DNA from: Crocinitomicaceae bacterium
GTDB lineage: Bacteria > Bacteroidota > Bacteroidia > Flavobacteriales_D > Crocinitomicaceae
Assembly: GCA_029238665.1 (NCBI GenBank)
Contig: JAQWFQ010000012.1
Span: forward strand, 62,001-126,000
Direction: 5' to 3'
DNA length: 64,000 bases
The notes under the pieces are model-generated. The model was not told the origin of the DNA. It did not search any database and was given only the letters and a program-made list of their open reading frames with translations. Below, piece after piece: positions 7,385-16,262 of this stretch. Every line of letters starts with the position of its first letter. The first letter of the stretch is position 1. The position numbers and the translations under genes are program-made.

Positions 7385-8509
7385 ATGGCAGGAATTTACA
7401 TTCACATTCCCTTTTGTAAACAACAGTGTACGTATTGTGATTTTCACTTTAGCACAACGTTTGAAGTGTATCGTAAAGAGATGATTGATGCAATTTGCCT
7501 TGAGCTTAAAACCCGAAAGAAATACCTCCAAGGCAAGGAAGTAAATACCATTTACTTTGGAGGAGGAACTCCAAGTATTCTCTTGGAATCTGAATTGACG
7601 CTAATTTTAGACACGATATTTTCAACATTTTCGGTGAATTTAACAGCGGAAATAAGCTTGGAGGCAAACCCAGATGACATAAATTCGAGTTCGCTAAACA
7701 TGTGGAAACAGCATGGGATTAACAGGCTGAGTATCGGTTTGCAATCGTTTAAACAGTCAGACTTAGATTGGATGAATAGGGCGCACAATGTTGCCGATTC
7801 ATCATCGTGCGTGTCACTTGCTCAAGCACATGGATTTGAAAACATCACTGTTGACCTGATGTACGGTTTACCGGATCTTTCAATGGATGAATGGAGTTTG
7901 CATGTAAACCGTGTTATGGAGATGGGGGTTCCGCACTTGTCGGCATATTGCTTAACTGTTGAAGAGAAAACGACCTTAAGCAATTGGGTTCGTAAAGGGA
8001 AGATTAACACCTCAACCGAAGACACGCAATCAGATCAATTTGTGAAATTACTTGAGTGTATTGAAAAGTATGGCTATGAGCAATATGAAATTTCGAATTT
8101 CAGTAAACCGGGCTTTGAGTCGAAGCATAATTCAAATTATTGGAAGGGAGAATGGTACCTTGGGGTAGGACCGAGTGCACATTCGTTTAACGGAGCTTCA
8201 AGGAGTTGGGCTATAGCAAACAACCGCGGCTATATAAAGGCGTTGAAGAATAATAGTACTTATATTGAAACGGAACAATTATCTGCCGTAGATCAGTTTA
8301 ACGAACGAATTTTGATTGGTTTAAGAACCAGTTACGGAGTCAATCTAGACGATTTATCGAACTTGAATGAAATTACAGAAGCATTTAATGTGACTGTAAA
8401 TGGGTTTAAAGAAAAGCACTGGGTAAAGGACTCTGGAGGCACACTTACTTTAACCAAAGAAGGTAAATTACGAGCTGATTATATTGCTTCAGCATTGTTT
8501 CTCGATTAA
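7385..8509 (+). CDS. hemW: HemW-type radical SAM protein (heme chaperone)
   Basis: A 374-residue radical SAM protein. The cluster motif is C11-xxx-C15-xx-C18 (FCKQQCTYCDF), followed by GGGTPS (near residue 60) and the C-terminal HemN-like domain. It matches the HemW branch (often mis-named coproporphyrinogen III dehydrogenase) because it lacks the N-terminal extension of true HemN. HemW binds heme and is thought to deliver it to respiratory enzymes. It is monocistronic here, 101 bp from the divergent coiled-coil gene. Confidence 0.88.
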   Translation: MAGIYIHIPFCKQQCTYCDFHFSTTFEVYRKEMIDAICLELKTRKKYLQGKEVNTIYFGGGTPSILLESELTLILDTIFSTFSVNLTAEISLEANPDDINSSSLNMWKQHGINRLSIGLQSFKQSDLDWMNRAHNVADSSSCVSLAQAHGFENITVDLMYGLPDLSMDEWSLHVNRVMEMGVPHLSAYCLTVEEKTTLSNWVRKGKINTSTEDTQSDQFVKLLECIEKYGYEQYEISNFSKPGFESKHNSNYWKGEWYLGVGPSAHSFNGASRSWAIANNRGYIKALKNNSTYIETEQLSAVDQFNERILIGLRTSYGVNLDDLSNLNEITEAFNVTVNGFKEKHWVKDSGGTLTLTKEGKLRADYIASALFLD

Positions 8510-8564
8510 TGCATGCCAAAATGGATTCAAAATTCATATATTCATGAATTATTCAAAAAATTAA

Positions 8565-10805
8565 ATGTCTAAAATAAAAGAAGGAATACCATTTACAGGT
8601 CTAAAAGGCTTTGCCAAACATTGGAAGAATGATGTTGTTGCGGCAATCAGTGTTTCACTTGTAGCATTGCCGTTATCGTTAGCAATTGCTGTTGCTGCTG
8701 GCGTCCCTCCAATTTCTGGGCTAATTACAGCTGTAATAGGTGGGCTTGCAACAACATTTTTTAGAAGTAGTGCCTTGTCAATCAATGGACCTGCAGCAGG
8801 GTTAATAGGCGTTATTTTAGCTGCAATTATAGCATTAGATGATGGTTGTGGATCCGTAAAAGCATTTGAGTATGTACTCGCAGCAATTATGGTTGCTGGA
8901 GGGCTACAGGTTTTAATAGGTTTGTTTAAATTCGGCCGAATAGCAGAAATCTTCCCCTCTACAGTTATTCATGGAATTCTAGCATCTATTGGAATAATCA
9001 TCTTTGCAAAGCAAATGCACGTTGCAATGGGCACAAGTTCTGATGCTGAAAATACGGTTGGGATTTTAGCTGACATTTTTTATAAAATCCCAGAAATAAA
9101 TCCATTTATCGCAATAATCTCAGGAATAGGAATAATCTTACTGCTTTTTCATGCTCGAATAAGTTATAAAGTCTTTCACTTTATACCTGCACCCGTTTGG
9201 GTTTTAGCAATTGCTGTTCCAATTGTACTTTTTTATAACTACTTAGAGGTAAATGAAATTGCTGTTTTAGGAGAAGCGTTTAAAGCTCCTGAAAACTATT
9301 TAATTGATATCCCAAGCGATTGGAAAAAAGGATTGGTTTTTCCAGATTTTGCTAAAGTTTTTACGGGCACATTTTGGATGGCAGTAATTTCCATTAACCT
9401 GTTGTCAACTGTAATTACGCTTGCCGGAACTAAGGCGGTAGACAAATTAGACCCGTACAAGCGAAAAACGAACATGAACCGTGACCTGGTTGGCGTTGGT
9501 ATTAGTAGCATTATTTCTGGGGCTGTTGGAGGGCTTCCAATTATCACCGTTATTGTGAGAAGTACAGTAAATGTACACAACAATGCAAAAACGAAATGGT
9601 CAAATTTTTACCATGGCTTGTTTATTTTACTCTTTGTTCTATTCTTAATTCCTGTAATTCAACTGTTTCCAAAAGCTGCACTTGCTGCTGTTTTGGTTAT
9701 TACCGGAATTAAATTAGCGTCGCCGCGGTTGTTTAAAGAAATTTATAACCAAGGCTTAGAGCAGATTATCTTTTTTAGCGCAACAATTATAATTACGCTT
9801 TATAGAGACCCTTTAATAGGCTTGTTGGGTGGTATGGGAATTACATTGATCGCGCACCTATTAATTTCACGTGTTTCTATCCCACAGTTTATTCAAATGA
9901 TCTTGAACACAGGCACAAGGCTTAAAGAGAATCAAGATGGATCGTATATCCTAAACGTAAGAGGTATCGCAAATTTTTTATCCATGTTACGCCTAATTGG
10001 CCTGTTAGAAAAAATTCCGCATGGAGCTCATTTAAAAATTGATTTATCAAAAACACGATTAATAGATTTAACTTTTCAAGAGAAATTGTTAGAATTTCGA
10101 AAGGCTCACCTCTTAACGGGTGGGAGTGTTCAAATTGTTGGATTAACCGAACATATATCAGCTTCAAATCACAAATTGGCAATTAAGAGTTTAATAGTTC
10201 CGAACTACCCAAAAACATCACCACGCCAACAGCGTATCAATAAAATTGCAGTGGACAATGGCTGGCTTTATTCACGAGAAGAACAAGTCGATTCTATTGA
10301 AGCGCTGGACTTTGAGTTTTTCCAATCACGCCCATTAGACAAGAAGGCGAATGTAATTTCGGGCGAGTTTTCCGATATAGGAGTAGATTGGGAAATCAGT
10401 GACATTGTCTTTGACGAAGGGGCTATGCTTTCTAAAGAAGTTTACAAAACAACGGTTCAATTGCTTCACCTTCCAAAAGAAATTCCAGCGTTTGTTATTG
10501 ATCAAGAAGGCATTTTTGACAAGTTGTTTGACCGTGTACTTTCGCTAAAGACAGAAAAGGATATTGATTTTAAGGAGAACCCTATATTTTCAAGTAACTT
10601 AAGGTTGACAGGTTCAGATGAACCTGCAATTCGTACACTATTTACGCCAAGCTTAGCGAGCTTTCTAGAAAGCGAAGAAATCTATCACATTGAGTCTAAC
10701 GGAACTTCGTTGATTATCTTTAAATCTTTGCGAAATGCAAACACTGGAGAGGTGAAAAACATGGTGCGTTTTAGTAAAGATTTAGTTAAACATATTGTAG
10801 AGTGA
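8565..10805 (+). CDS. SulP-family anion transporter with STAS-like domain and extra C-terminal domain
   Basis: A 746-residue protein. Residues 1 to about 440 form the SulP/SLC26 membrane domain (VSLVALPLSLAIAVAAGVPP near residue 30, then about 12-14 helices). A STAS-like segment follows at about 455-545. The remaining 200 residues form a further soluble domain not usual in SulP proteins; it contains NPIFSSNLRLTGSDEPAIRT starting at residue 672, then LFTPSLASFL. Sulfate, bicarbonate or another anion could be the substrate; bicarbonate uptake is common for marine SulP proteins but cannot be shown here. It overlaps the VanZ-like gene by 4 bp. Confidence 0.82.
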   Translation: MSKIKEGIPFTGLKGFAKHWKNDVVAAISVSLVALPLSLAIAVAAGVPPISGLITAVIGGLATTFFRSSALSINGPAAGLIGVILAAIIALDDGCGSVKAFEYVLAAIMVAGGLQVLIGLFKFGRIAEIFPSTVIHGILASIGIIIFAKQMHVAMGTSSDAENTVGILADIFYKIPEINPFIAIISGIGIILLLFHARISYKVFHFIPAPVWVLAIAVPIVLFYNYLEVNEIAVLGEAFKAPENYLIDIPSDWKKGLVFPDFAKVFTGTFWMAVISINLLSTVITLAGTKAVDKLDPYKRKTNMNRDLVGVGISSIISGAVGGLPIITVIVRSTVNVHNNAKTKWSNFYHGLFILLFVLFLIPVIQLFPKAALAAVLVITGIKLASPRLFKEIYNQGLEQIIFFSATIIITLYRDPLIGLLGGMGITLIAHLLISRVSIPQFIQMILNTGTRLKENQDGSYILNVRGIANFLSMLRLIGLLEKIPHGAHLKIDLSKTRLIDLTFQEKLLEFRKAHLLTGGSVQIVGLTEHISASNHKLAIKSLIVPNYPKTSPRQQRINKIAVDNGWLYSREEQVDSIEALDFEFFQSRPLDKKANVISGEFSDIGVDWEISDIVFDEGAMLSKEVYKTTVQLLHLPKEIPAFVIDQEGIFDKLFDRVLSLKTEKDIDFKENPIFSSNLRLTGSDEPAIRTLFTPSLASFLESEEIYHIESNGTSLIIFKSLRNANTGEVKNMVRFSKDLVKHIVE

Positions 10806-11158
10806 TTTTAAGAGTTTTATTGGGAGTAGTTCTTGTTGTAATCACCTATATGAGCCTAACCCCTTCTGAAATAATTGTTGTAGGGAATGATAAAGTAGGA
10901 CACCTTATAGCGTATTCAGTTTTGATGTTCAACGCAGGTTTGGTTTTTTTTAAACCGACCAAACATTTTATAGGAGCCATTATTTTTTGTTTGATTTACG
11001 GTGGACTTATCGAAGTTTTTCAACATTATATCCCAGGTCGGTTTATGTCTGGGTACGATTTAATAGCAAATGCTTCAGGTGTTGGAGTAGGTGTTGTTTT
11101 AACCTATTTTTTATACAACCCCATTATTCGAACCTTACAATCAACGCGAATAATTTAG
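10802..11158 (+). CDS. VanZ-like small membrane protein
   Basis: A 118-residue protein with about four hydrophobic helices. The segment GGLIEVFQHYIPGRFMSGYD followed by LIANASGVGVG is the signature of the VanZ-like family (PF04892), whose biochemical role is unknown. It starts at a GTG that overlaps the SulP stop codon (GTGA), so it is translationally coupled to the transporter; the next in-frame ATG, at 10850, would remove the first helix. Confidence 0.75.
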   Translation: MILRVLLGVVLVVITYMSLTPSEIIVVGNDKVGHLIAYSVLMFNAGLVFFKPTKHFIGAIIFCLIYGGLIEVFQHYIPGRFMSGYDLIANASGVGVGVVLTYFLYNPIIRTLQSTRII

Positions 11159-11185
11159 GTAACTTTAGCATTCAAATTCAAGGGC

Positions 11186-12628
11186 ATGAAAAAAATTCAG
11201 AACTTCATTAACGGCGAGTATTGTGATCCTGTTAAAGGTCAATACATTGATAATTACGAACCGGCAACAGGAAAGGTTTACAGTTTAATTCCTAATTCTG
11301 ATGAAGAGGATGTGCAACAGGCTGTGGATGCAGCTGAAAAAGCACTTCCTATCTGGTCAAAAATGTCACTTGAAGAACGGAGCAAAATTTTAATTAAACT
11401 TTCCGAAGGAATTGAAGCAAGAATGGACGAGTTTGTTCAGGCAGAATCAAAAGACAATGGTAAACCGGTGTCTTTGGCGGGTCATGTAGACATCCCTCGT
11501 GCGGTGTCTAATTTTCATTTTTTTGCAACAGCAATTTTACATTTTGCTTCTGAATCACACAACATGGAAGGTGTTGGGATTAATTACACAGTAAGAAAAC
11601 CCATTGGAATTGTAGGTTGTATTTCTCCTTGGAATCTGCCCCTGTATTTATTCTCTTGGAAAATTGCTCCAGCGTTAGCTTCAGGTAACTGCATTATTGC
11701 TAAGCCATCAGAAGTAACCCCATATACGGCATATTTATTAGGTAAAGTTGCTCAGGAAGCGGGAATGCCCCCTGGCGTAATGAATATATTACATGGTGAG
11801 GGCGGTTCAGTTGGAGATGCCATTGTAAAGCATCCAAAAATAAAAGCAATTTCATTTACGGGAGGGACAAAAACAGGAGAGTATATTGCTAGAAAAGCGG
11901 CTCCAATGTTTAAAAAATTATCCCTTGAATTGGGAGGGAAGAATCCAAACATCATCTTTGCAGATTGTGATTTTAATGAAATGCTAAGCACGACGCTTCG
12001 ATCTTCTTTTGCAAACCAAGGTCAAATATGCTTATGTGGCTCCCGTATTTTTGTAGAACGACTAATTTATAACAAGTTTAAGGAGGAGTTTGTTAAACGC
12101 GTTGCAGTAACCGTTGTATCAAACCCGCAAGATCCTTCAGCAAAATTGGGTGCTGTTGTTTCTAAGCCGCACATGGAAAAGGTCCTTTCTTATGTTGCAT
12201 TGGCTAAAGAGGAAGGAGGAACAGTATTAACAGGTGGTGTACAAGTAAAATTAGACGCACCCTACGATCAGGGTTATTACTTGAGGCCAACAGTTATTGA
12301 AGGTTTGGCATTTGATTGTAGAACGAATCAAGAAGAAATATTTGGCCCTGTTGTAACGATTACCCCATTTGATACCGAACAGGAAGTTTTAAAGATGGCA
12401 AACTCAACTCAATACGGCTTGAGTTCAACCTTGTGGACTTCAGATTTAAAGCGCGCACATAGAATGGCTGATCAGCTTGAATCTGGAATTATTTGGATTA
12501 ATTCGTGGTTAGTTCGAGATTTGAGAACCCCTTTTGGCGGAGTAAAATCTTCGGGTGTTGGAAGAGAAGGAGGATGGGAAGCTTTGAGGTTTTTCACAGA
12601 ACCTAAGAACGTATTTATTAAATATTAA
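11186..12628 (+). CDS. ALDH8-like aldehyde dehydrogenase (2-aminomuconate / hydroxymuconate semialdehyde type)
   Basis: A 480-residue aldehyde dehydrogenase with catalytic E248 (ELGGKNP) and C282 (NQGQICLCGSRIFVE). The sequences CISPWNLPLYLFSWKIAPA and ICLCGSRIFVE resemble the ALDH8A1 / 2-aminomuconate-6-semialdehyde dehydrogenase group rather than betaine or ALDH7 enzymes. Members act in the kynurenine route of tryptophan breakdown or in meta-cleavage of aromatics. No partner pathway gene is adjacent; a cyclase-family hydrolase at 49706 is a possible but distant relative of kynurenine formamidases. It is 27 bp downstream of the VanZ-like gene and may be cotranscribed. The exact substrate is uncertain. 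Confidence 0.78.
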   Translation: MKKIQNFINGEYCDPVKGQYIDNYEPATGKVYSLIPNSDEEDVQQAVDAAEKALPIWSKMSLEERSKILIKLSEGIEARMDEFVQAESKDNGKPVSLAGHVDIPRAVSNFHFFATAILHFASESHNMEGVGINYTVRKPIGIVGCISPWNLPLYLFSWKIAPALASGNCIIAKPSEVTPYTAYLLGKVAQEAGMPPGVMNILHGEGGSVGDAIVKHPKIKAISFTGGTKTGEYIARKAAPMFKKLSLELGGKNPNIIFADCDFNEMLSTTLRSSFANQGQICLCGSRIFVERLIYNKFKEEFVKRVAVTVVSNPQDPSAKLGAVVSKPHMEKVLSYVALAKEEGGTVLTGGVQVKLDAPYDQGYYLRPTVIEGLAFDCRTNQEEIFGPVVTITPFDTEQEVLKMANSTQYGLSSTLWTSDLKRAHRMADQLESGIIWINSWLVRDLRTPFGGVKSSGVGREGGWEALRFFTEPKNVFIKY

Positions 12629-12701
12629 TGAATTGGTTGGTTAAAGAAAAAGAGATTGTAGGGCTAATTTAGTTTGAGAATTAGCCAAATGTTCTGATTG
12701 C

Positions 12702-12821
12702 ATGAATCATCATGCCGATTTCAATATTAGGTATAATACGTTGAGTATTTCAATTACAACAAATGACTTCGGAAGCCTAACTCAAAAAGACTACGCCTTA
12801 AGGATGAAATTGATCGCATAA
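12702..12821 (+). CDS. Possible 39-residue small ORF or gene remnant
   Basis: An ATG-started frame of 39 codons ends exactly at the left edge of the perfect hairpin terminator at 12821-12852, as a real gene often does. The peptide (MNHHADFNIRYNTLSISITT then a basic end KDYALRMKLIA) has no signal peptide and matches nothing I recognise. The frame is open back to 12678. No promoter box is obvious. It could be a small protein, the eroded 3' end of a lost gene, or chance. Confidence 0.22.
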   Translation: MNHHADFNIRYNTLSISITTNDFGSLTQKDYALRMKLIA

Positions 12822-12852
12822 AAAAAGGATGACTAATTAGTCATCCTTTTTT
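12821..12852. terminator. Perfectly palindromic bidirectional terminator
   Basis: A 32-bp perfect palindrome: an A-run, GGATGACTAATTAGTCATCC, then a T-run. It lies between the converging ALDH8-like gene and the T9SS protein gene and can stop both. Confidence 0.9.
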
Positions 12853-12872
12853 AAGTAATTTTTTTTATTTTT

Positions 12873-13685
12873 TTACTTCAATATTACTTTCTGTGTAGAA
12901 GTTATGTTATTTGCATCGACACTTACAAAGTAGACACCAGCATCTTGACTTGAAATATCCACTTGAGTTTCATTAGAAGCCGTTTCTTCAGCATAGATAA
13001 TTCTTCCCATTACGTCTCTTACAATCGCAGAGAAACCATTTACATTAGTTTTATCTAGCTTAATATTAAATATTCCGTTACTTGGGTTTGGAGCAATGGT
13101 AAGACTGAAATTATTTTGAATTTCATTCACTGCAGCGAGATCAAAAAACAAAATTTCAATTTCAAAAAAGTATACATCTCCTAGGGATAACGTATGAATA
13201 TATGGCACACCACTTTCCATGTCATCAAAAGATATTTGATCAATTATTTGCCTATTAAATACTGCTTCATCTGGATTTAATAGTGCAAAAGCATCACCAA
13301 CTAAGGGCACTCCTGAACAAGAGACTACAGCAAAATCAGATTCAAACCCAGAAGCTTCAAATGTTATGTAGTCTGAAATGACATTTGTTTCGGAAGCAAT
13401 TTCAACATCTTGAATATCATTCCATAACCCATAGTCTTGATTTTCGTCTGAGTCAAAAGCCCAACAGTAAAAATTTTCGTTACTATTCCCTTCAGCTTTA
13501 GTCCAAAGTTGGAAAACAGGATCTTGAGGAGCAAAAGGACACAAAGTAAGCCCTAATATAGGGTCAACAAACTCTCCATCACAGGCATCAGCTAACGCCT
13601 TTAGTTTAGTGACTTTAACAGTATAGTTTATTTGTGATTGAGCCATAAAAGAGACTCCAATAAGTATTAATAATAGATATTTCAT
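12873..13685 (-). CDS. Secreted protein with T9SS type A sorting domain
   Basis: A 270-residue secreted protein of unknown function. The N-terminus MKYLLLILIGVSFMAQSQ is a signal peptide. The last 75 residues form a typical T9SS C-terminal sorting domain (LTIAPNPSNGIFNI ... GVYFVSVDANNITSTQKVILK pattern). The middle, rich in acidic residues, resembles no enzyme I know. An open frame extends 29 codons upstream, but a complete promoter (13702-13731) lies in that extension, so the start is set at ATG 13685. It is downstream of a protease gene with the same kind of sorting domain but has its own promoter. Confidence 0.85.
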   Translation of the reverse strand: MKYLLLILIGVSFMAQSQINYTVKVTKLKALADACDGEFVDPILGLTLCPFAPQDPVFQLWTKAEGNSNENFYCWAFDSDENQDYGLWNDIQDVEIASETNVISDYITFEASGFESDFAVVSCSGVPLVGDAFALLNPDEAVFNRQIIDQISFDDMESGVPYIHTLSLGDVYFFEIEILFFDLAAVNEIQNNFSLTIAPNPSNGIFNIKLDKTNVNGFSAIVRDVMGRIIYAEETASNETQVDISSQDAGVYFVSVDANNITSTQKVILK

Positions 13686-13701
13686 AGTGGTTAATTTTAA
13701 A

Positions 13702-13731
13702 CAAATGTATACGAAGTTAGGAACAATCCAA
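13702..13731 (-). promoter_or_regulatory. Complete Bacteroidota promoter (TTG-N19-TACATTTG)
   Basis: On the minus strand TTG (13729-13731) is followed after 19 bp by TACATTTG (13702-13709), an exact -33/-7 pair. The ATG at 13685 is 17 nt from the -7 box. The -33 element overlaps the T-run of the upstream gene's terminator. Confidence 0.75.
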
Positions 13732-13762
13732 AAAAAAAGGCGATTACTTTTGTAATCACCCT
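13731..13762 (-). terminator. Intrinsic terminator of the protease gene
   Basis: On the minus strand GGTGATTAC-AAAA-GTAATCGCC is followed by a run of about ten T. It lies 26 bp after the protease stop codon and separates the two T9SS cargo genes. Confidence 0.85.
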
Positions 13763-13788
13763 TATTGCACAAGACTTAGTTGCATTTA

Positions 13789-15408
13789 TTATTTAATGAT
13801 CAATGTTCTAGTCAAGTTAACATTTTTACCAATAACAGTTATTAAATAAGTACCGTTAGAAGCGTTGACTAAATCAATATACATATTGTTTGAAGTCAGT
13901 GGTGATGTGTAAATAGTTCGTCCTGTTAGGTCTGTAACCGTTAACGTATAATATTGAAGATTTGCCACATTCAATTGAACATTAAATGTCCCATTACTTG
14001 GGTTTGGATACAGGGTAAAATCAAGGCCAGCATCCACGTTATTTACAGCAAGATCTCCACCTGTATAGAATCCGTCAATTGCTCCAACCCCAGAGTTGTT
14101 AGGGTCTAACCAAAATTTTAATTGTGCGTTGTTTGAACTTCCTGAAGGCTCCCACGAACTAGAAAGTTTTCCGTAGTAATCAGGGGCATTTAAGTTCCAA
14201 CAAGATGCTCCACCGCCCCACAATTGACCAATAATTCTTTTGTCTTGGTCAAATAGCGGAGAGCCTGAAGACCCTCCTTCAGTTGTTGTATTTCTATCCC
14301 AATGAACTTCCCAACTGCTATTGTTTTCAGAAGATCCCATAGCCTGTACAGAGATTGCTGCTTCATCATCGAATGCAATTTTTTTAATGTCACCAGATGG
14401 ATGGTGAATACAAACAGTTGTATTAGGAGCTGTATCTTGATTGTTCCACCCAGCTAAAAAAGCATTGTATGCAGGAGGAACAGTTCCACCAACTAGACCT
14501 CCAGTAATTTCTACTAAACAAAAATCAGAAGGCGTTCTTTTTGCCCTTAATGTGGCTCCCGACAATGACTCAAAAGAAGGAGAACTGTTAGGGTTTGTAC
14601 ACCCATTTGACTCCCAGTTGAATCTAAAAATCCATGAAGTAGGGTTGCTATAACAGTGATTTGCTGTTAAGACATAAGGTGTACCGTCATTGAGCGTGTT
14701 GTTTATTAAAGAGCCAGAACAAAAACCACTACTTCCAGAGACTAACATTACAGCACTTCTTTTTTGGTATTCCCAATCATCGCCATCAGGGCAGTTAACA
14801 TTCATGTTACAATCTCCTGAAGACCCAAAAGCTTTTTCAATAAACTCTCCGGCTGTTCTATATCCGTGAGTTACTCTGTTAATGTGTAAACTTCTGTTTA
14901 ATTCCGTATTTTCAGCAGCTACATAGTATTCAATAATGGCAACATCGCCTGGAACTAATTCCGTTCCAAGCTCCCCCTTATATAAATGGTTTGAGGTAAA
15001 GTTTCCTAAGATGAATGATTTGTCTTCGTTGTACACGTATAGTTCATTTCCTGTAGGAATTACAACGTTATCTAATGTTAAATTAATGGTTAATGCCGCT
15101 TGACATTCTAAGCGTAATTGCCAAACTAGACCTCCATCTGGATGTGTTGTCCAGGTTCCTGCGTTTGTCATGCTTAGATCGGTTTCATTATTGAACCCAA
15201 ATCGCCATGGGGCATTTCCTTGTTTGTCTGTAATAAGATCTTCAGCACGAAGTGCGTCTACATCAGGTTGTGAAAACAACCGTGTATCAACCGTTGTTAG
15301 TGTTGATTCTAATTCAGCTCCGCGTGGAAATCCTCCGTCTCCCTGTTGAGCAAGTGTAGTCGAGCTTGTAAGTAATAAAGAGCAAGCAATAAGTAGTTTT
15401 TTATTCAT
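13789..15408 (-). CDS. Secreted trypsin-fold serine endopeptidase with T9SS sorting domain
   Basis: A 539-residue extracellular protease. It has a signal peptide (MNKKLLIACSLLLTSSTTLA), an N-terminal region of about 190 residues, a chymotrypsin-fold domain and a T9SS sorting domain (DFTLYPNPSNGTFNV near residue 465 to the end LTRTLIIK). The probable triad is H251 (LTANHCY), D295 (SDFCLVEI) and S381 (EGGSSGSPLF). Cysteine-rich spacing and overall layout resemble Achromobacter/Lysobacter lysyl endopeptidases, but primary specificity cannot be set here. It would be exported by Sec and then across the outer membrane by the T9SS. It is alone with its own terminator. Confidence 0.9.
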   Translation of the reverse strand: MNKKLLIACSLLLTSSTTLAQQGDGGFPRGAELESTLTTVDTRLFSQPDVDALRAEDLITDKQGNAPWRFGFNNETDLSMTNAGTWTTHPDGGLVWQLRLECQAALTINLTLDNVVIPTGNELYVYNEDKSFILGNFTSNHLYKGELGTELVPGDVAIIEYYVAAENTELNRSLHINRVTHGYRTAGEFIEKAFGSSGDCNMNVNCPDGDDWEYQKRSAVMLVSGSSGFCSGSLINNTLNDGTPYVLTANHCYSNPTSWIFRFNWESNGCTNPNSSPSFESLSGATLRAKRTPSDFCLVEITGGLVGGTVPPAYNAFLAGWNNQDTAPNTTVCIHHPSGDIKKIAFDDEAAISVQAMGSSENNSSWEVHWDRNTTTEGGSSGSPLFDQDKRIIGQLWGGGASCWNLNAPDYYGKLSSSWEPSGSSNNAQLKFWLDPNNSGVGAIDGFYTGGDLAVNNVDAGLDFTLYPNPSNGTFNVQLNVANLQYYTLTVTDLTGRTIYTSPLTSNNMYIDLVNASNGTYLITVIGKNVNLTRTLIIK

Positions 15409-15564
15409 AAGTTCTAGTTTTTACAAAGTATTTGGTGCGTTATATTCGGAACCCGTGTAAACACGTTACCAAAGTACAAAAAAAAACCACCATCACGATA
15501 ATGAAGGTTTAATTTTATAGTGCCTAGACGAGTAGAATAGTTTAAAGAAGAAAGAAAATTAATG

Positions 15565-15572
15565 TAGCTTTG
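15565..15572 (+). promoter_or_regulatory. -7 box of the uridine-kinase-like gene
   Basis: TAGCTTTG matches TAnnTTTG exactly. Because it overlaps an in-frame TTG at 15570, that codon cannot be the start; the first ATG after it is at 15594. Confidence 0.6.
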
Positions 15573-15593
15573 TTAGAAGAACTTTTGCACGAG

Positions 15594-16262
15594 ATGGAAT
15601 CTACACAAGGTTCATTCTGTCAGTTATTAGAAAAGGAAAAAATGATTGTAGGTATTTGTGGAGGCAGTGGAGCAGGAAAAACAACATTATTAAGACGGTT
15701 GAGGTCGCACTTTAGCGCATTAAAACCAAGTGTTTTTGTAATGGATAATTATTATCAATCTATTGATAAACAAGTAAAAGATGAAAAAGGGCATTATAAT
15801 TTTGACCTTCCAACCGCTTTAGACCAGCAAAAATTGACAGCCGATTTAGCAAAGCTTCAAGCCCAAGAACACGTTGTGGTCAAAGAGTATCATTTTAATG
15901 CTCCACCAGATAAACACATTTTTGTTACGGTTGAACCCTCTGAGTTAATTTTTGTTGAAGGCTTATTTCTTTTTCATTATGAAGGGGTAAGAAGCAAATT
16001 AGATTTTAGCATTTTTATTGATGTAGACCCCAGTGTACAGTTAGACAGAAGGCTATATCGAGATCAAGAAACAAGGGGATATTCTAGAGAAGATATTCTT
16101 TACCAGTGGAAGAACCATGTGGCACCTTGTTACGAGAATTATTTACTACCTTACAAAGAAGGTGCTGATTTCCAGTTTAGAAATGATTCAAATTCGGATC
16201 ATGACTTTGAGCTATTGGTAAAAGAAATAGCACTGAAAATGGAGCAGACTCAAACATGTTAA
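15594..16262 (+). CDS. Uridine kinase-like P-loop kinase
   Basis: About 222 residues with the P-loop GICGGSGAGKTTLL near residue 25 and the PRK/uridine-kinase elements MDNYYQSIDKQ and YHFNAPPDK, plus RLYRDQETRGYSREDI in the lid region. Expected reaction: ATP- or GTP-dependent phosphorylation of uridine/cytidine in pyrimidine salvage. The start is taken as ATG 15594, just after the -7 box at 15565; an internal ATG at 15642 is also possible. Its last codons overlap the next gene (sensor kinase) by 7 bp, an unusual coupling. Some divergence from E. coli Udk leaves the substrate open. Confidence 0.78.
   Translation: MESTQGSFCQLLEKEKMIVGICGGSGAGKTTLLRRLRSHFSALKPSVFVMDNYYQSIDKQVKDEKGHYNFDLPTALDQQKLTADLAKLQAQEHVVVKEYHFNAPPDKHIFVTVEPSELIFVEGLFLFHYEGVRSKLDFSIFIDVDPSVQLDRRLYRDQETRGYSREDILYQWKNHVAPCYENYLLPYKEGADFQFRNDSNSDHDFELLVKEIALKMEQTQTC

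Noticed and set aside
12662-12686. Terminator hairpin after the ALDH8-like gene
   Set aside because: GGCTAATT/AATTAGCC forms an 8-bp stem but is not followed by a T-run; the perfect terminator at 12821-12852 is the better candidate.
15487-15512. Hairpin AACCACCAT...ATGAAGGTT as a regulatory site
   Set aside because: Stem is short and mismatched, and it lies between divergent genes with no supporting motif.
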